A DNA stretch of 64,000 bases from Angelakisella massiliensis (GCF_900104675.1 NZ_LT629944.1:186001-250000), one strand, 5' to 3'. Positions 7,472-15,855 are shown, counted from the first letter of the stretch. A program made the numbers and translations. Notes: generated from the sequence alone by a model not told the origin.

Positions 7472-8833
7472 TCAGCCTTCTTCTCGCTCCTTGATCAGTT
7501 CCCGTTCCGCCTGCCAGTCCTCCACCAAAGGATGAAGCCGGGTTTTACTCTCAGGACTGAGGACCTCATCCGGCGTCTTGACCAGTATATCCGCCACCTC
7601 GGTATCGTTGCGGGGTTTATTTCTGGTCCAAAGCTGCTGTATAACCAGTTCACGCTTTTCCCCCAGATACTGTAAGATTGCCCGGGCAAACTCCGCCAGT
7701 GCGGGGCGGAATTCTGTTTCCATCAGTCCCGCTTTCAGCTCCAGCAGTGAGTAGAGGAATTCAATATACACCCCGCTTTGGTTTCCTGTCCGCTCGGGGG
7801 CGGGGTCCACCGCCATAGCGGTCGCGTAAAGCTGCCGGGTCAGCATCTGTAAATAAGCGGCTCGGGCCTCATAGGGGATTTCGGCTTTGAGCACCTCCAC
7901 ACCGCCGTCACCGCTGACGGAAAAATACTTTTCCAGCTTGGCCTTATGGAGAACACTCAGCTGCCTGGGCACCTCTTTGACTGTACCATCCGGCTGTTCC
8001 ACATAGTCGATGGAGGTGGTCTGACCGTCATAATTACGGATGACGAAGAGAATTTCCTGAATATCATCCAGGTCATTGGCCATACCGGATAGCACCTTAT
8101 CGATGGCATCCACCAAAGGGCGATACAGCAGCAGATCCCCGGCACGGGCCTCATTGTTGGGGAATTCGATGAAGGGCGGCCTGCCATAGCGGTGGGGCTG
8201 CACCTGTGTCACTTCCATCTTGTCCCCTTCTCCCACCAGTACCGTAAGCTCTTCATCGGTCCAAATCTCGGTGCGCAGAGGCGGTATTTCACCTGGTTTG
8301 AGCTGCTCGGCAGGTGCCGGCCGTACCTGGCGGATCACCGCTTTCAGCCGGGGACGGATGCTGGTGGGGTCATACACCGGTGTGATCTCCAGCGGATCAA
8401 CAAACCAGTAGCCAAAGGGCTCTCCTTCATCGTACCAGTAGCAGAGCCACCCCCGTCCCGCGTTGCTGGCGTCTGTCCCCAGCTGTCGCAGCACCTTTTC
8501 ATAGCAGTCTCCCAGACATTGCCGCACCCGGGCATTCAGTTCAGCGCCTCCCCCCTGGAGATCAAACCGGGGCGGATAAGTGAACAGATATCCCACCTTC
8601 TGATCCACCAAAATCCGGTGCCAATTGGCCGGAATACGGTTATCCGCTGTTCTCAGAGGATTTTTCCCATTGTCCCGCTGCCACTGGCGCATCCATTCAA
8701 GTCCCGGCATTCCCCGCCGGATGATGGATGATCTGCCCTGGTAGTAGTCCATCCCCCGGGCCGCCTGCTCCAGAAAGTCCCTGCACGGGGGCAGATACTC
8801 CTCCAGCAGGTCCTTCGCCTGTTTTAATTCCAT
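7472..8833 (-). CDS. Phage portal protein (SPP1/Gp6-like)
   Basis: 453 residues, normal for SPP1-type portals. Visible features: KNPLRTADNRIPANWHRILV followed by DQKVGYLFTYPP near residue 75-90, a WLCYWYDEGEPFGYWFVDPLEI segment, DGQTTSIDYVEQPDG in the middle and a C-terminal helical region. It forms the dodecameric DNA channel at one head vertex and docks the terminase. The start at 8833 follows AAGGAG. It ends 18 bases after terL in operon order. Confidence 0.88.
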   Translation of the reverse strand: MELKQAKDLLEEYLPPCRDFLEQAARGMDYYQGRSSIIRRGMPGLEWMRQWQRDNGKNPLRTADNRIPANWHRILVDQKVGYLFTYPPRFDLQGGGAELNARVRQCLGDCYEKVLRQLGTDASNAGRGWLCYWYDEGEPFGYWFVDPLEITPVYDPTSIRPRLKAVIRQVRPAPAEQLKPGEIPPLRTEIWTDEELTVLVGEGDKMEVTQVQPHRYGRPPFIEFPNNEARAGDLLLYRPLVDAIDKVLSGMANDLDDIQEILFVIRNYDGQTTSIDYVEQPDGTVKEVPRQLSVLHKAKLEKYFSVSGDGGVEVLKAEIPYEARAAYLQMLTRQLYATAMAVDPAPERTGNQSGVYIEFLYSLLELKAGLMETEFRPALAEFARAILQYLGEKRELVIQQLWTRNKPRNDTEVADILVKTPDEVLSPESKTRLHPLVEDWQAERELIKEREEG

Positions 8834-8851
8834 CTTTTTCTCCTTCCCTTT

Positions 8852-10087
8852 TTAAAAACGGACCCCACCGGGCCGGTCCATCACCGTGGATACAAAGTAA
8901 CGGATATCATCCATGGCATGGTCATGTTCTTTTCTGGGCCGGTCTCCGGGGGCAGTCTCATCCCATACATACTGTCCAAACTCCCGCACAGTGTCCTTGC
9001 AGCACCGCTGGAAGAGCAGATTTCCCTTTCCCAAAGCTCCTGCCACCCGGCGGATACCATCCACCACTTCATTGACCGCTTTCGCCACCGGAAAGCGCCC
9101 ATGCCGTCGGATGCATTGGATGAAACTGGCGGCGGAAGGGTCTACAATCACCCGTTCCACCAGTCTGCCGCCCGCCAGCTGTTCCAGTTTCTCATAGTAC
9201 TCCTCATCCGTCTGCTGTCTGCCGCCATTTTCGGGCGCTCTGCTGTCGTAGTAGTATTCAGCAATGCGGATATATTTTCCTTCCCACTGGCCCCACAGCC
9301 CCATTGACATGGGGTTTGCGGTACCATAGTCACAGCTGATCCAGTAGCGGACGTAGCGCCTGTTCTCTTCCGGCAGCAGATGTCTTTGGGGATCAAACAT
9401 GGGATACACCAGCCCCTGAGAGGCACACCATTCTCCCAGGATATATCTGCGGTGGAATACGCCGGTGTACATTCTCTCATACCGCTGGCGCATGGCTGTG
9501 GAAAGGCTTGGGTTGTCCGCCATGGTAAAGTGGAGCCGCAGCGCCCGCCGCTGTTCCGCCCGGCAGATCCATTCCTGGTAGAACCAGTGTCCGGGGCCTT
9601 CCGGGTTGCAGTTAAACCAAAATCGTGATCCTTCCACACTGCATCGGGCCAGGGCCTGCTCCACAAAGCTGCGGGGCATCAGCGCCGCCTCATCCAGCAG
9701 CACTCCCGCCAGGGTCATCCCCTGAATATAAGCGGCACTCCCCTCATCTTTCCCTCCGAACAGGTGGAACCGATTTTGCCGTCCCTGCCAGGACACCAGC
9801 AGCACTCCCCTGCTCACCTGTTCCCGGCATTCCATCACCGATGACATCGCCCTCAGCAAGGGGATTATGACATTGCGCCGCACTCCTGCCGCTGTTTTTC
9901 CGCAGATTGCCAGATCCTTCTGATCGTAGGTGGTCATGGCCCACAGCAGAAAGGAGATGGACATTGCCAGGGTTTTGCCGGAGCGAACGCTGCCATCGCA
10001 GATAACAGCGTCATACCGGTCCTTTGTTTCCGGGGCCAGCCACCAGGTCATCACCTGCATTTGCCGTGGGCTAAATCGCAGGAACAT
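8852..10087 (-). CDS. terL: Phage terminase large subunit
   Basis: 411 residues from ATG at 10087, chosen because AGGAGGTG precedes it; the longer frame to 10162 runs over terS. Walker A GSVRSGKT at residues 32-39, a Walker B-like AGVLLDEAAL about residue 130, a nuclease domain with WISCDYGTANP, a VIVDPSAA strand and HDHAMDDIRY near the C-terminus, all in the order of TerL enzymes. It powers DNA packaging through the portal and cuts the concatemer. It overlaps terS by 17 bases. All key motifs appear intact. Confidence 0.93.
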   Translation of the reverse strand: MFLRFSPRQMQVMTWWLAPETKDRYDAVICDGSVRSGKTLAMSISFLLWAMTTYDQKDLAICGKTAAGVRRNVIIPLLRAMSSVMECREQVSRGVLLVSWQGRQNRFHLFGGKDEGSAAYIQGMTLAGVLLDEAALMPRSFVEQALARCSVEGSRFWFNCNPEGPGHWFYQEWICRAEQRRALRLHFTMADNPSLSTAMRQRYERMYTGVFHRRYILGEWCASQGLVYPMFDPQRHLLPEENRRYVRYWISCDYGTANPMSMGLWGQWEGKYIRIAEYYYDSRAPENGGRQQTDEEYYEKLEQLAGGRLVERVIVDPSAASFIQCIRRHGRFPVAKAVNEVVDGIRRVAGALGKGNLLFQRCCKDTVREFGQYVWDETAPGDRPRKEHDHAMDDIRYFVSTVMDRPGGVRF

Positions 10088-10448
10088 GACCCCACACCTC
10101 CTTTGCCCCCTGCCGCAATGCCTCAAGGAGGGACTCATCCTCTTCTCCCCGATCCTGCTCATTCATCTGCCGGCTCAGTTCAAAATACAGCTTGATGGCG
10201 GAAACATTGCCTCCCTCGCACTGGGCCACCAGAGCCTCCCAAATCCGCTGCCGTTCCCCCTGGGGGGTGGTATATCTTTCCGTCAACTGCTGGAGATAGC
10301 TCTGGAATTTTGGATCATTTCTCCATCGGCACAGCGTACTTACCGGAACCTCCAACAGCTCGCTCATTTCCCGCAGCGTCCGGTGATCATCCGGCCGTGC
10401 AAGCATCCGGGCCGCCTGACGTTGTTTCTCGCTGTATTCTGTCAGCAT
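10071..10448 (-). CDS. terS: Phage terminase small subunit
   Basis: 125 residues from ATG at 10448, which has GGGAGG six bases upstream; the frame extends to 10580 without a better signal. The N-terminal helix-turn-helix reads REMSELLEVPVSTLCRWRND, followed by an oligomerisation helix (QSYLQQLTERYTT) and a C-terminal segment (SAIKLYFELSRQMNEQDRGEE) of the kind seen in phBC6A51-type small terminases. It recognises the pac or cos site and hands the DNA to TerL. First gene of the visible phage operon. Confidence 0.85.
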   Translation of the reverse strand: MLTEYSEKQRQAARMLARPDDHRTLREMSELLEVPVSTLCRWRNDPKFQSYLQQLTERYTTPQGERQRIWEALVAQCEGGNVSAIKLYFELSRQMNEQDRGEEDESLLEALRQGAKEVWGHVPAI

Positions 10449-10562
10449 TCCATTCCTCCCTTCTTTTGCCGCCTGCCTGCTCCCATCAGGCAGCCTGCCA
10501 AACAAAAAAGAAAAAAGTCCCTTCAGAATACATCCACCCACCGTCTGGCAGAGGAGGCTTTC

Positions 10563-10629
10563 CTCAGGTCCTTTTTTCACAGTCTCAGTATATCAGTCTT
10601 TTTTACCCTTTTCCTCTCAGCTTTTTATC
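10563..10629 (-). promoter_or_regulatory. Phage promoter-like element upstream of terS
   Basis: Minus-strand AGGAAA (10610-10615), 17-base spacer, TATACT (10587-10592). It matches the element at 6201-6267 over its full length with the same spacing. Lies 115 bases upstream of the terS start, so it probably starts the structural operon. Confidence 0.65.
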
Positions 10630-11021
10630 ACCGTTCCACCCTTTTTCATCTGGTTGCGGCTGCCTGGCATTTTTCGCCTGTACAGCAGTTTTTATCATAG
10701 CGGCCATTCCAGATTCCGTCCCAGCTTTTCTCCCTGTTCCCCCGCATCCGTGTCTTTCCCCTGATAAAACAGATTTTGTCTCCCTTCTTTGGCGGAAATC
10801 ATATCCACTGGTTTAATCAGGATTTATAAGGGTCTTCATCCGCCAAGCCCCTTTAGACACAGCGCCTATATCATTTTCCTCGCCTCACAGCCTGTAAACC
10901 AACTCCCAGCAATCTTTTTTTGCTTCTAAAGATTCGCTGTCGGCAGTTTGCTTCATCCAATGATAAAACGCAGCATTCCTGACAGGGCATCTCTCCCGAC
11001 TAAATCTATTTCTCTTCAATC
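10630..11021. other. Prophage/host border region without genes
   Basis: About 390 bases with no supported gene on either strand. This is where an attachment site or remains of the missing early phage genes would be expected, but I see no tRNA, integrase remnant or direct repeat. Confidence 0.4.
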
Positions 11022-11260
11022 AAAACCACCAGTTGAACTGGTGGTTTGCACCAGCCCTAGAAGGGCATATTACCGGCCCGCGTCTTAAGACGCACTGAAT
11101 GTTATTTCGCTTGCATCACTTGCTCCGCAGCCCGTAAACGGGCAATTGACGTTCCTTGTAAGTTTTTTCCATGGACGAAAATTTGCTCCTTGCAGCTCGC
11201 TTCGCTCGATGCTTGAAGCTAAAGTTTTTATGGGATGTCTCCACCGGCAGAGCCGGTGGT
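11022..11260 (-). mobile_element. Non-autonomous IS200/IS605-like element
   Basis: About 240 bases bounded by two subterminal hairpins: CCACCAG/CTGGTGG at 11023-11047 and CCACCGGC/GCCGGTGG at 11241-11259. The paired imperfect palindromes near the ends and the absence of inverted repeats or target duplication are the layout of Y1-transposase (IS200/IS605) elements. No transposase frame is present, so it would need one in trans. The 79-codon frame covering it (11085-11324) is treated as spurious. It lies between the prophage and the host mpg terminator. Confidence 0.55.
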
Positions 11261-11274
11261 TTCCATTGACAACA

Positions 11275-11313
11275 AAAATGCCCGCCAACGTTTTAAGCGT
11301 CAGCGGGCATTTT
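11275..11313 (-). terminator. Terminator downstream of mpg
   Basis: AAAATGCCCGC pairs with GCGGGCATTTT and the pairing continues inward with wobbles (TGACG/CGTTG), giving a stem of about 16 bp. A T-run follows on the minus strand. It closes the mltG-mpg operon. Confidence 0.8.
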
Positions 11314-11424
11314 AGATTTGTCATTTAAAAATCAGGAAAGCCCTTCTCGTCAGTTATCGTCGCCAAATTTTCCAGTCAGCAGCAATTGCACTGTTTTCTG
11401 CTGTCCTTCCAGCTTTTGATTCCT

Positions 11425-12069
11425 TTAAACACTGACAGCAGCGGCATTTTTCTCTTTCATAGGCACAGACAGATACCGGCTTTCCCGGATCACGAAACGG
11501 TAGGGCCAACCAGCCGCCTCACCAGCATAATCCACATTGATTCGCGGCCCAGCGGCAATTTCTTCCTCTTTTACGGCAGTCCCCTGAGCCAGAAACAGTT
11601 CTCCTTTCTGCCACAATGGAACGCCGTACAGCTTTTTGGTAATTTCCATGGCCTGACAGAGTTTTCCGGGACCGGTAAGAAGATTTTTCTCCGCCGCACC
11701 TTTCCGACGGGCAGTCATCAGGGCTGTTCCCTCCACCGGCTGGGCAGAGCGGATCAGCACTGCCTCAGGAAAGTCCTTTGGGCCCGCAACTACATTAAAG
11801 CAGCTGTACATCCCATAGATCAGGTAGATATAGGCCGCTCCTCCCGGCTGATACATCACATTGGTGCGGCCATCGGGAGCCCTTCTGCCATAGGAGTGAC
11901 AAGCCGGATCGTCAGGACCGGCATAGGCCTCCGTTTCAGTGATGCGGCAAACGGTTATTCCTTCTTCCGTTGTCCGCACCATCAGCCGGCCCAGAAGATC
12001 TTTGGCCAGTGTAACGCTGTCCCGGAGAAAGAATTCCCGCTCCAGGGGCTGATAGTCCATTCCGATCAC
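11425..12069 (-). CDS. mpg: 3-methyladenine DNA glycosylase (AAG/Mpg family)
   Basis: 214 residues, normal for the family. It removes alkylated purines in base-excision repair. Conserved stretches: LAKDLLGRLMV, the ETEAY motif that carries the catalytic glutamate (RITETEAYAGPDDPACHSYG), RTNVMYQPGGAAYIYLIYG with the DNA-intercalating tyrosine region, and LLTGPGKLCQAMEI. The start is either GTG at 12069, which overlaps the mltG stop as GTGA, or ATG at 12060. The overlap shows co-transcription with mltG. Confidence 0.95.
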   Translation of the reverse strand: MIGMDYQPLEREFFLRDSVTLAKDLLGRLMVRTTEEGITVCRITETEAYAGPDDPACHSYGRRAPDGRTNVMYQPGGAAYIYLIYGMYSCFNVVAGPKDFPEAVLIRSAQPVEGTALMTARRKGAAEKNLLTGPGKLCQAMEITKKLYGVPLWQKGELFLAQGTAVKEEEIAAGPRINVDYAGEAAGWPYRFVIRESRYLSVPMKEKNAAAVSV

Positions 12070-13166
12070 AGTCCCACCTTACCGTGTTCCAGGTTTACCG
12101 CCTTGGCCTTGGCGATATTGTTCTGGTGATCCTGCCAGGTAACGCCGTAATAATAGGTGTACTCAATATCTGTGACAAAATAATAGTAATTGGTGTCAGC
12201 AGGATGGAGCACCGCGTCAATGGCATCCAGACCGGGATTGGCGATGCAGCCGCCTGGGATACCGGAAACAGCGTAGGAATCGTAGAAATTCAGCTGTTCC
12301 TCGCTGGCCTCTCCTCCCAGATAAGGCAGCAGATAATCCCGGATATAGTTGCCGGTGGTATCGCTTTCCAGGCGGGGCACAGGAGAATCCGGCTGCAGAC
12401 GGTTGATGAACACGGAGGCCACCGTTGCCATCTCATCTTTTTCAAAGGATTCCTTCTGCACAATGGCGGACAGGGTCACCAGCTGATCCAGCGTATAGCC
12501 GGAGGCGTCAATTTCCGCCCGGCGCTCATCAGTAAGAACCTTGGTTTCAAAATTTTTAAGGATTCTGGTGATGATGGAATCCACATCCTCGTCAGCAAAG
12601 AACTCATAGGTGTCAGGGAAAAGGTATCCCTCCAGCCGCACCAGCTTGAGGGGATCTTTGCCGATCTCGTCCCAAAATCCCACATCGAAGTCATGGGTAT
12701 TGACCGCCTCAATGAATTCCTCTTGAGTACACAGGCCTGCTTGCTCCAGTACATCTCCCATCTGGAAGGCATTGTAGCCCTCGGGGAAGGTCACCGTCAC
12801 CGTCTCCTGGTAATGAGCAGTCTGCTGGAGGGCGGTAATAATGGTATCATAGGAGCTGGACTGGGCCAGTTCAAAGGTGCCGTACTGATAGGTTCCATCG
12901 GCCTTGGCCACAAACCTGGAATACAGCCGGAAAATCATGGGATTTCCGATCACTCCCGCTTCTTCCAGACGGTTGGCAATGGTTGTTGTAGAGGCGCCCT
13001 GGGGGATTTCCACCGTTACAGTTTCCCCACCATTTTTTCCGCTGATCTCCCCCCGTACCCAGAGGAGCAGCCCACCGCAAACCAGCAGTACCAGCAGCAC
13101 CATCACCAGCAGAATCATTCCGCAGCCGCTTTTTTTCCGTTTCTTTTTTGGCATTTGTTCCGCCAT
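12066..13166 (-). CDS. mltG: Endolytic murein transglycosylase MltG (YceG-like)
   Basis: 366 residues. A basic N-terminus (PKKKRKK) precedes one membrane helix (about 13-37, rich in Leu/Val), then a LysM-like region (TVEIPQGASTTTIANRLEEAGVI) and the YceG catalytic domain with LSAIVQKESFEKDEMATVASVFINRL, where the glutamate after QK is the catalytic residue, and SDTTGNYIRDY. It cleaves nascent glycan strands at the membrane and limits their length. The start at 13166 follows GGAGG by nine bases. Confidence 0.95.
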   Translation of the reverse strand: MAEQMPKKKRKKSGCGMILLVMVLLVLLVCGGLLLWVRGEISGKNGGETVTVEIPQGASTTTIANRLEEAGVIGNPMIFRLYSRFVAKADGTYQYGTFELAQSSSYDTIITALQQTAHYQETVTVTFPEGYNAFQMGDVLEQAGLCTQEEFIEAVNTHDFDVGFWDEIGKDPLKLVRLEGYLFPDTYEFFADEDVDSIITRILKNFETKVLTDERRAEIDASGYTLDQLVTLSAIVQKESFEKDEMATVASVFINRLQPDSPVPRLESDTTGNYIRDYLLPYLGGEASEEQLNFYDSYAVSGIPGGCIANPGLDAIDAVLHPADTNYYYFVTDIEYTYYYGVTWQDHQNNIAKAKAVNLEHGKVGL

Positions 13167-13483
13167 GGATTCATTCCTCCATCAAACATGGGGCAAAATT
13201 TCCCCATTTTGTCAAAAATCCGGTTCTCCGGATCATAAAACGATCTGTTTCGGGATTTTTCTTCACATTGGGCAGGACTATTGTACCCTACCAGTACCGA
13301 AAAAGCAAGAATCCTTCTTTTTCCGGAAAAACCTTGGGGAAAATTCACGAGTTTTTCACAAGTTTTCAAAACAGATTCCACAATGCCTGTGGAATCTCCT
13401 GCTCTTTTCCGCTTCTCCTTGCAAAACTGCGTCCTGTCCCCATGCCTTTTGGGAGGCTATTTAAAATTTTTTCAGTTTTCAAC
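13167..13483. other. Intergenic stretch between divergent mltG and the GntR operon
   Basis: No gene. It contains AT-rich stretches near 13310-13370 suitable for the mltG promoter, which I could not fix. The GntR promoter begins at 13484. Confidence 0.4.
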
Positions 13484-13532
13484 TTGACAGCTTCTCAGCT
13501 ATGTGATACTGTATATGTACAGTATATACAGT
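13484..13532 (+). promoter_or_regulatory. Promoter and GntR operator
   Basis: TTGACA (13484-13489), 17-base spacer, TACTGT (13507-13512). Overlapping the -10 is a nest of half-sites: ACTGTATATGTACAGT at 13508-13523 is an inverted repeat, and ACTGTATA (13508-13515) also pairs with TATACAGT (13525-13532). This is the layout of an autoregulated YtrA-type GntR operator. Confidence 0.8.
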
Positions 13533-13583
13533 TCGTTTCCGGAGAAGGCGCCTTCTTTGGAAGGAAAGGGGGAAAAAGGGGAT

Positions 13584-13961
13584 TTGGAAATCGTTTTAAG
13601 CAACTGCGGCGGCGTGCCGATTTACGAACAGATCGTCACCCAGATCAAGAAGCTGATTCTTACCGGTCAGCTGAAGGAAGGGGATTCTCTGCCCTCCATG
13701 CGGCAGCTGGCCCGGGAGCTGGAGATCAGCGTCATCACCACCAAGCGTGCCTATGAGGAGCTGGAAAGGCAGGGGCTGATCACCACCATGGCCGGCAAGG
13801 GCTGTTTCGTGGCTGGGGTAGACCCGGAAGCTTTGCGTGAGCGGCACCGCCTGGAAGTGGAGGAGCATCTCCAGCGGGCGGTGGAAGCGGCCCACGCCGG
13901 GGACGTCCCCCTGGATGAGATGGAGGAGATACTCCGGCTGCTGTTCAGCGCCCAGGAGTGA
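13584..13961 (+). CDS. GntR-family regulator, YtrA subfamily
   Basis: 125 residues from a TTG start at 13584, about ten bases after AAAGGGGG; no in-frame ATG gives a full domain. A winged helix fills residues 10-75 (PIYEQIVTQIKKLILTGQL, LPSMRQLARELEISVITTKR, then AYEELERQGLITTMAGKGCF), followed by a short C-terminal helical tail rather than a large effector domain. That size is characteristic of the YtrA subfamily, which represses an adjacent ABC transporter operon. The operator at 13508-13532 and the two transporter genes downstream fit this. Confidence 0.9.
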   Translation: MEIVLSNCGGVPIYEQIVTQIKKLILTGQLKEGDSLPSMRQLARELEISVITTKRAYEELERQGLITTMAGKGCFVAGVDPEALRERHRLEVEEHLQRAVEAAHAGDVPLDEMEEILRLLFSAQE

Positions 13962-13988
13962 GGCCCTCCAAAGAACTGGAGGAATATG

Positions 13989-14849
13989 ATGGAACAATGG
14001 GCTTTTTCCCTGACGGGAACGACCAAACAATATCCCGGCTTCACCTTTGGTCCGGTGGATTTGGCTTTGCCCCGGGGAACAGTGATGGGGCTGGTGGGTG
14101 CAAACGGAGCGGGCAAAACCACACTTATCCGGCTTTTGCTGGGGCTGACCCGCAGCGACAGCGGGGAGACCATCCTGCTGGACAGTTCCCCCGAAAACGC
14201 GGAAACTCATGAGAAGGTAGGCGTGGTTTTTGACGAGTGTCCCTATCCGGAACTATTCACCCCCACACAGATTGGAAACATCCTGGCTGGGATGTATGGT
14301 CTTTGGCAGCCGGAGCGTTTTCAGGCTCTCCTTGGGCGGATGAATCTGCCGGTAAACAAGCCGGTAAAGGATTTTTCCCGGGGCATGAAGATGAAGCTGT
14401 CCATCGCCGCCGCCCTCTCCCATGGAGCGGAGCTGCTGCTGCTGGATGAACCCACCGGCGGACTGGACCCTTTGGTGCGGGAGGAAATTCTGGATTTGTT
14501 CCGGGAATTTATGCTGGATGAGCATCACAGCATTCTGCTGTCCTCCCATATCACCAGCGATCTGGAAAAGATTGCCGATCAAGTAGCTTTTCTCCATAAG
14601 GGACGGCTGCTTCTGACAGCGGAAAAAGATCGGCTTTTGGAAGAATACGGCATTTTGAAGGGCCGCCGGCAGCAGCTGGAGGGCCTGGATGAGCATCTGC
14701 TGACGGGACTTCGCACCGGTTCTTTTGGCTTTGAGGCACTGGTGAAGGACAGACGTGGCTTTCAGCAAGCCTATCCGGAACTGACTGTGGATGCGCCCAC
14801 GCTGGAAGATGTTATGGCTTTTGTGGTAAGGGAGGCTGACCAACCATGA
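13989..14849 (+). CDS. ABC transporter ATP-binding protein
   Basis: 286 residues. Start taken at the second of two adjacent ATGs (GGAGG six bases upstream). Walker A GANGAGKTT near residue 35, signature FSRGMKMKLSIAAAL, Walker B LLLLDEPTGGLDP, and H-loop ILLSSHITSDLEKIAD are all intact. It energises the permease encoded next, whose ATG overlaps this stop as ATGA. With the YtrA-type regulator the set resembles YtrBC/BcrAB-like systems that respond to cell-wall antibiotics, but the substrate cannot be read from sequence. Confidence 0.92.
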   Translation: MEQWAFSLTGTTKQYPGFTFGPVDLALPRGTVMGLVGANGAGKTTLIRLLLGLTRSDSGETILLDSSPENAETHEKVGVVFDECPYPELFTPTQIGNILAGMYGLWQPERFQALLGRMNLPVNKPVKDFSRGMKMKLSIAAALSHGAELLLLDEPTGGLDPLVREEILDLFREFMLDEHHSILLSSHITSDLEKIADQVAFLHKGRLLLTAEKDRLLEEYGILKGRRQQLEGLDEHLLTGLRTGSFGFEALVKDRRGFQQAYPELTVDAPTLEDVMAFVVREADQP

Positions 14850-15493
14850 AGGGACTGATTCTCAAGGATCTTTATTTGTGGAAGCGTTATGCCCGCATTT
14901 ACACTTTGTATCTGCTGGTTTTCGGGGCTGTGGGGGCCTATAGCGGGATGGCTTCCTTTTTTGTCAGCATGACCTCGGTGATACTTCTCACTCTTCCCCT
15001 GTCCGCCTGGAACTATGACCAGTATAACAAATGGGACCGGGCTGCTCTGGCGGGGCCGGTATCCCGGCGGCAGCTGGTGCAGGCAAAATATCTGCTGACA
15101 TTGCTGCTGATGACAACTATTCTGGTTCTCAATTTCCTGTTCAATCTGGTGATGATGGCATTTCATCCCCAGTTGGAAGCAGGAGAACTGTTGACAACTA
15201 CATTGTCCGGGGTATTGCCGGTGGGATTCGTCTCCTTTCTGTCCTTTCCCTTTATTATCCGCTTCGGGGTGGAAAAGGGAAGGATGGTGATGATTCTCAG
15301 CTGCCTGCTGGTAGCGGGTATTCTTGTTCTCGGTTTCGGCGGATTGTCCGCAGCAAACGGCGGACTTTCCAATATCCCGGACAGTACCTTTTTATTCTGG
15401 CTCTTCGCCGTGGGACTTCCTTTGCTGGCGCTGCTGGCGGCAATCTCCTATTTTCTTTCCCTGCGTTTTTATGAAGCCCGGGAAGTTTGCTGA
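14846..15493 (+). CDS. ABC-2 type permease
   Basis: 215 residues with about six hydrophobic segments and little else: TLYLLVFGAVGAYSGMASFF, SVILLTLPLSAW, LLTLLLMTTILVLNFLFNLV, VLPVGFVSFLSFPFIIR, MILSCLLVAGILVLGFGG and FLFWLFAVGLPLLALLAAIS. The WDRAALAGPVSRRQLVQAKY cytoplasmic segment between helices 2 and 3 is typical of this ABC-2 class. Translationally coupled to the ATPase gene and last in the GntR operon. Confidence 0.9.
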   Translation: MKGLILKDLYLWKRYARIYTLYLLVFGAVGAYSGMASFFVSMTSVILLTLPLSAWNYDQYNKWDRAALAGPVSRRQLVQAKYLLTLLLMTTILVLNFLFNLVMMAFHPQLEAGELLTTTLSGVLPVGFVSFLSFPFIIRFGVEKGRMVMILSCLLVAGILVLGFGGLSAANGGLSNIPDSTFLFWLFAVGLPLLALLAAISYFLSLRFYEAREVC

Positions 15494-15536
15494 GCCTTCT
15501 TTTATCCCGGCAAGAAAGCGGTTTTTATCCCACCTC

Positions 15537-15565
15537 TTGACAACAGCCTGTAACCAAGGTATATT
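15537..15565 (+). promoter_or_regulatory. Promoter of the FMN riboswitch-ribU unit
   Basis: TTGACA (15537-15542), 17-base spacer, TATATT (15560-15565). Transcription would start a few bases before the riboswitch P1 stem. Confidence 0.8.
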
Positions 15566-15577
15566 ATAGTTGGTTTT

Positions 15578-15737
15578 GTTTCAGGGCGGGGTGAAATTCC
15601 CCACCGGCGGTAATCAGCTTACGCTGCGAGACCGCGACCCCACAGGCCTTTTTGGTTTGAGGGCTGAGTCCGGTGAGATTCCGGTTCCGACGGTAAAGAC
15701 CGCTTTTGTGCGGTACCAAGTCCGGATGAAAGAAACG
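15578..15737 (+). ncRNA. FMN riboswitch (RFN element)
   Basis: All conserved blocks of the RFN aptamer are in order: GGGCGGGGTGAAATTCCCCA, CCGGCGGTAATC, GACCGCGACCCC, AGGGCTGAGTCCGGTGAGAT, CCGGTTCCGACGGTAAAG and GTCCGGATGAAAG. P1 can close by GTTTC at the 5' end and GAAAC at the 3' end. Binding of FMN should favour the terminator at 15825-15855 and lower ribU expression. Confidence 0.97.
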
Positions 15738-15824
15738 GCTGCCGGCGAAAGTTTTGTTTGTTTTCCCTGCCAGTTCCGCAAAACAGCAGGGAGTAGCAAT
15801 AAAATTTTCACAACGCGACCATTC

Positions 15825-15855
15825 GCCCTCGATGGAAACATCGGGGGCGTTTTTG
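15825..15855 (+). terminator. Expression-platform terminator of the FMN riboswitch
   Basis: CGCCCTCGATG, a GAAA tetraloop and CATCGGGGGCG form an 11-bp stem with one G-T wobble, followed by TTTTTG. It lies about 170 bases before the ribU start. Confidence 0.85.

Larger units (their letters stand above)
1..10629 (-). mobile_element. Prophage structural module (contractile tail), partial
   Basis: A continuous minus-strand block in the order terS, terL, portal, scaffold, major capsid, connectors, tail terminator-like, sheath, tube, then a tail gene cut by the window edge. This is the packaging-head-tail order of PBSX/XkdK-type myophages, and the presence of a sheath gene shows a contractile tail. 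The right end stops upstream of terS and host mpg begins about 800 bases further on. No integrase, repressor-early region, replication or lysis gene lies on this side, so the element is either defective, domesticated, or has its lysogeny genes beyond the left edge. The right boundary is approximate; no att repeat was found. Confidence 0.85.

Noticed and set aside
11085-11324. 79-codon minus-strand frame over the IS200-like element
   Set aside because: It spans two hairpins and the mpg terminator, so it is DNA-structure sequence rather than coding.
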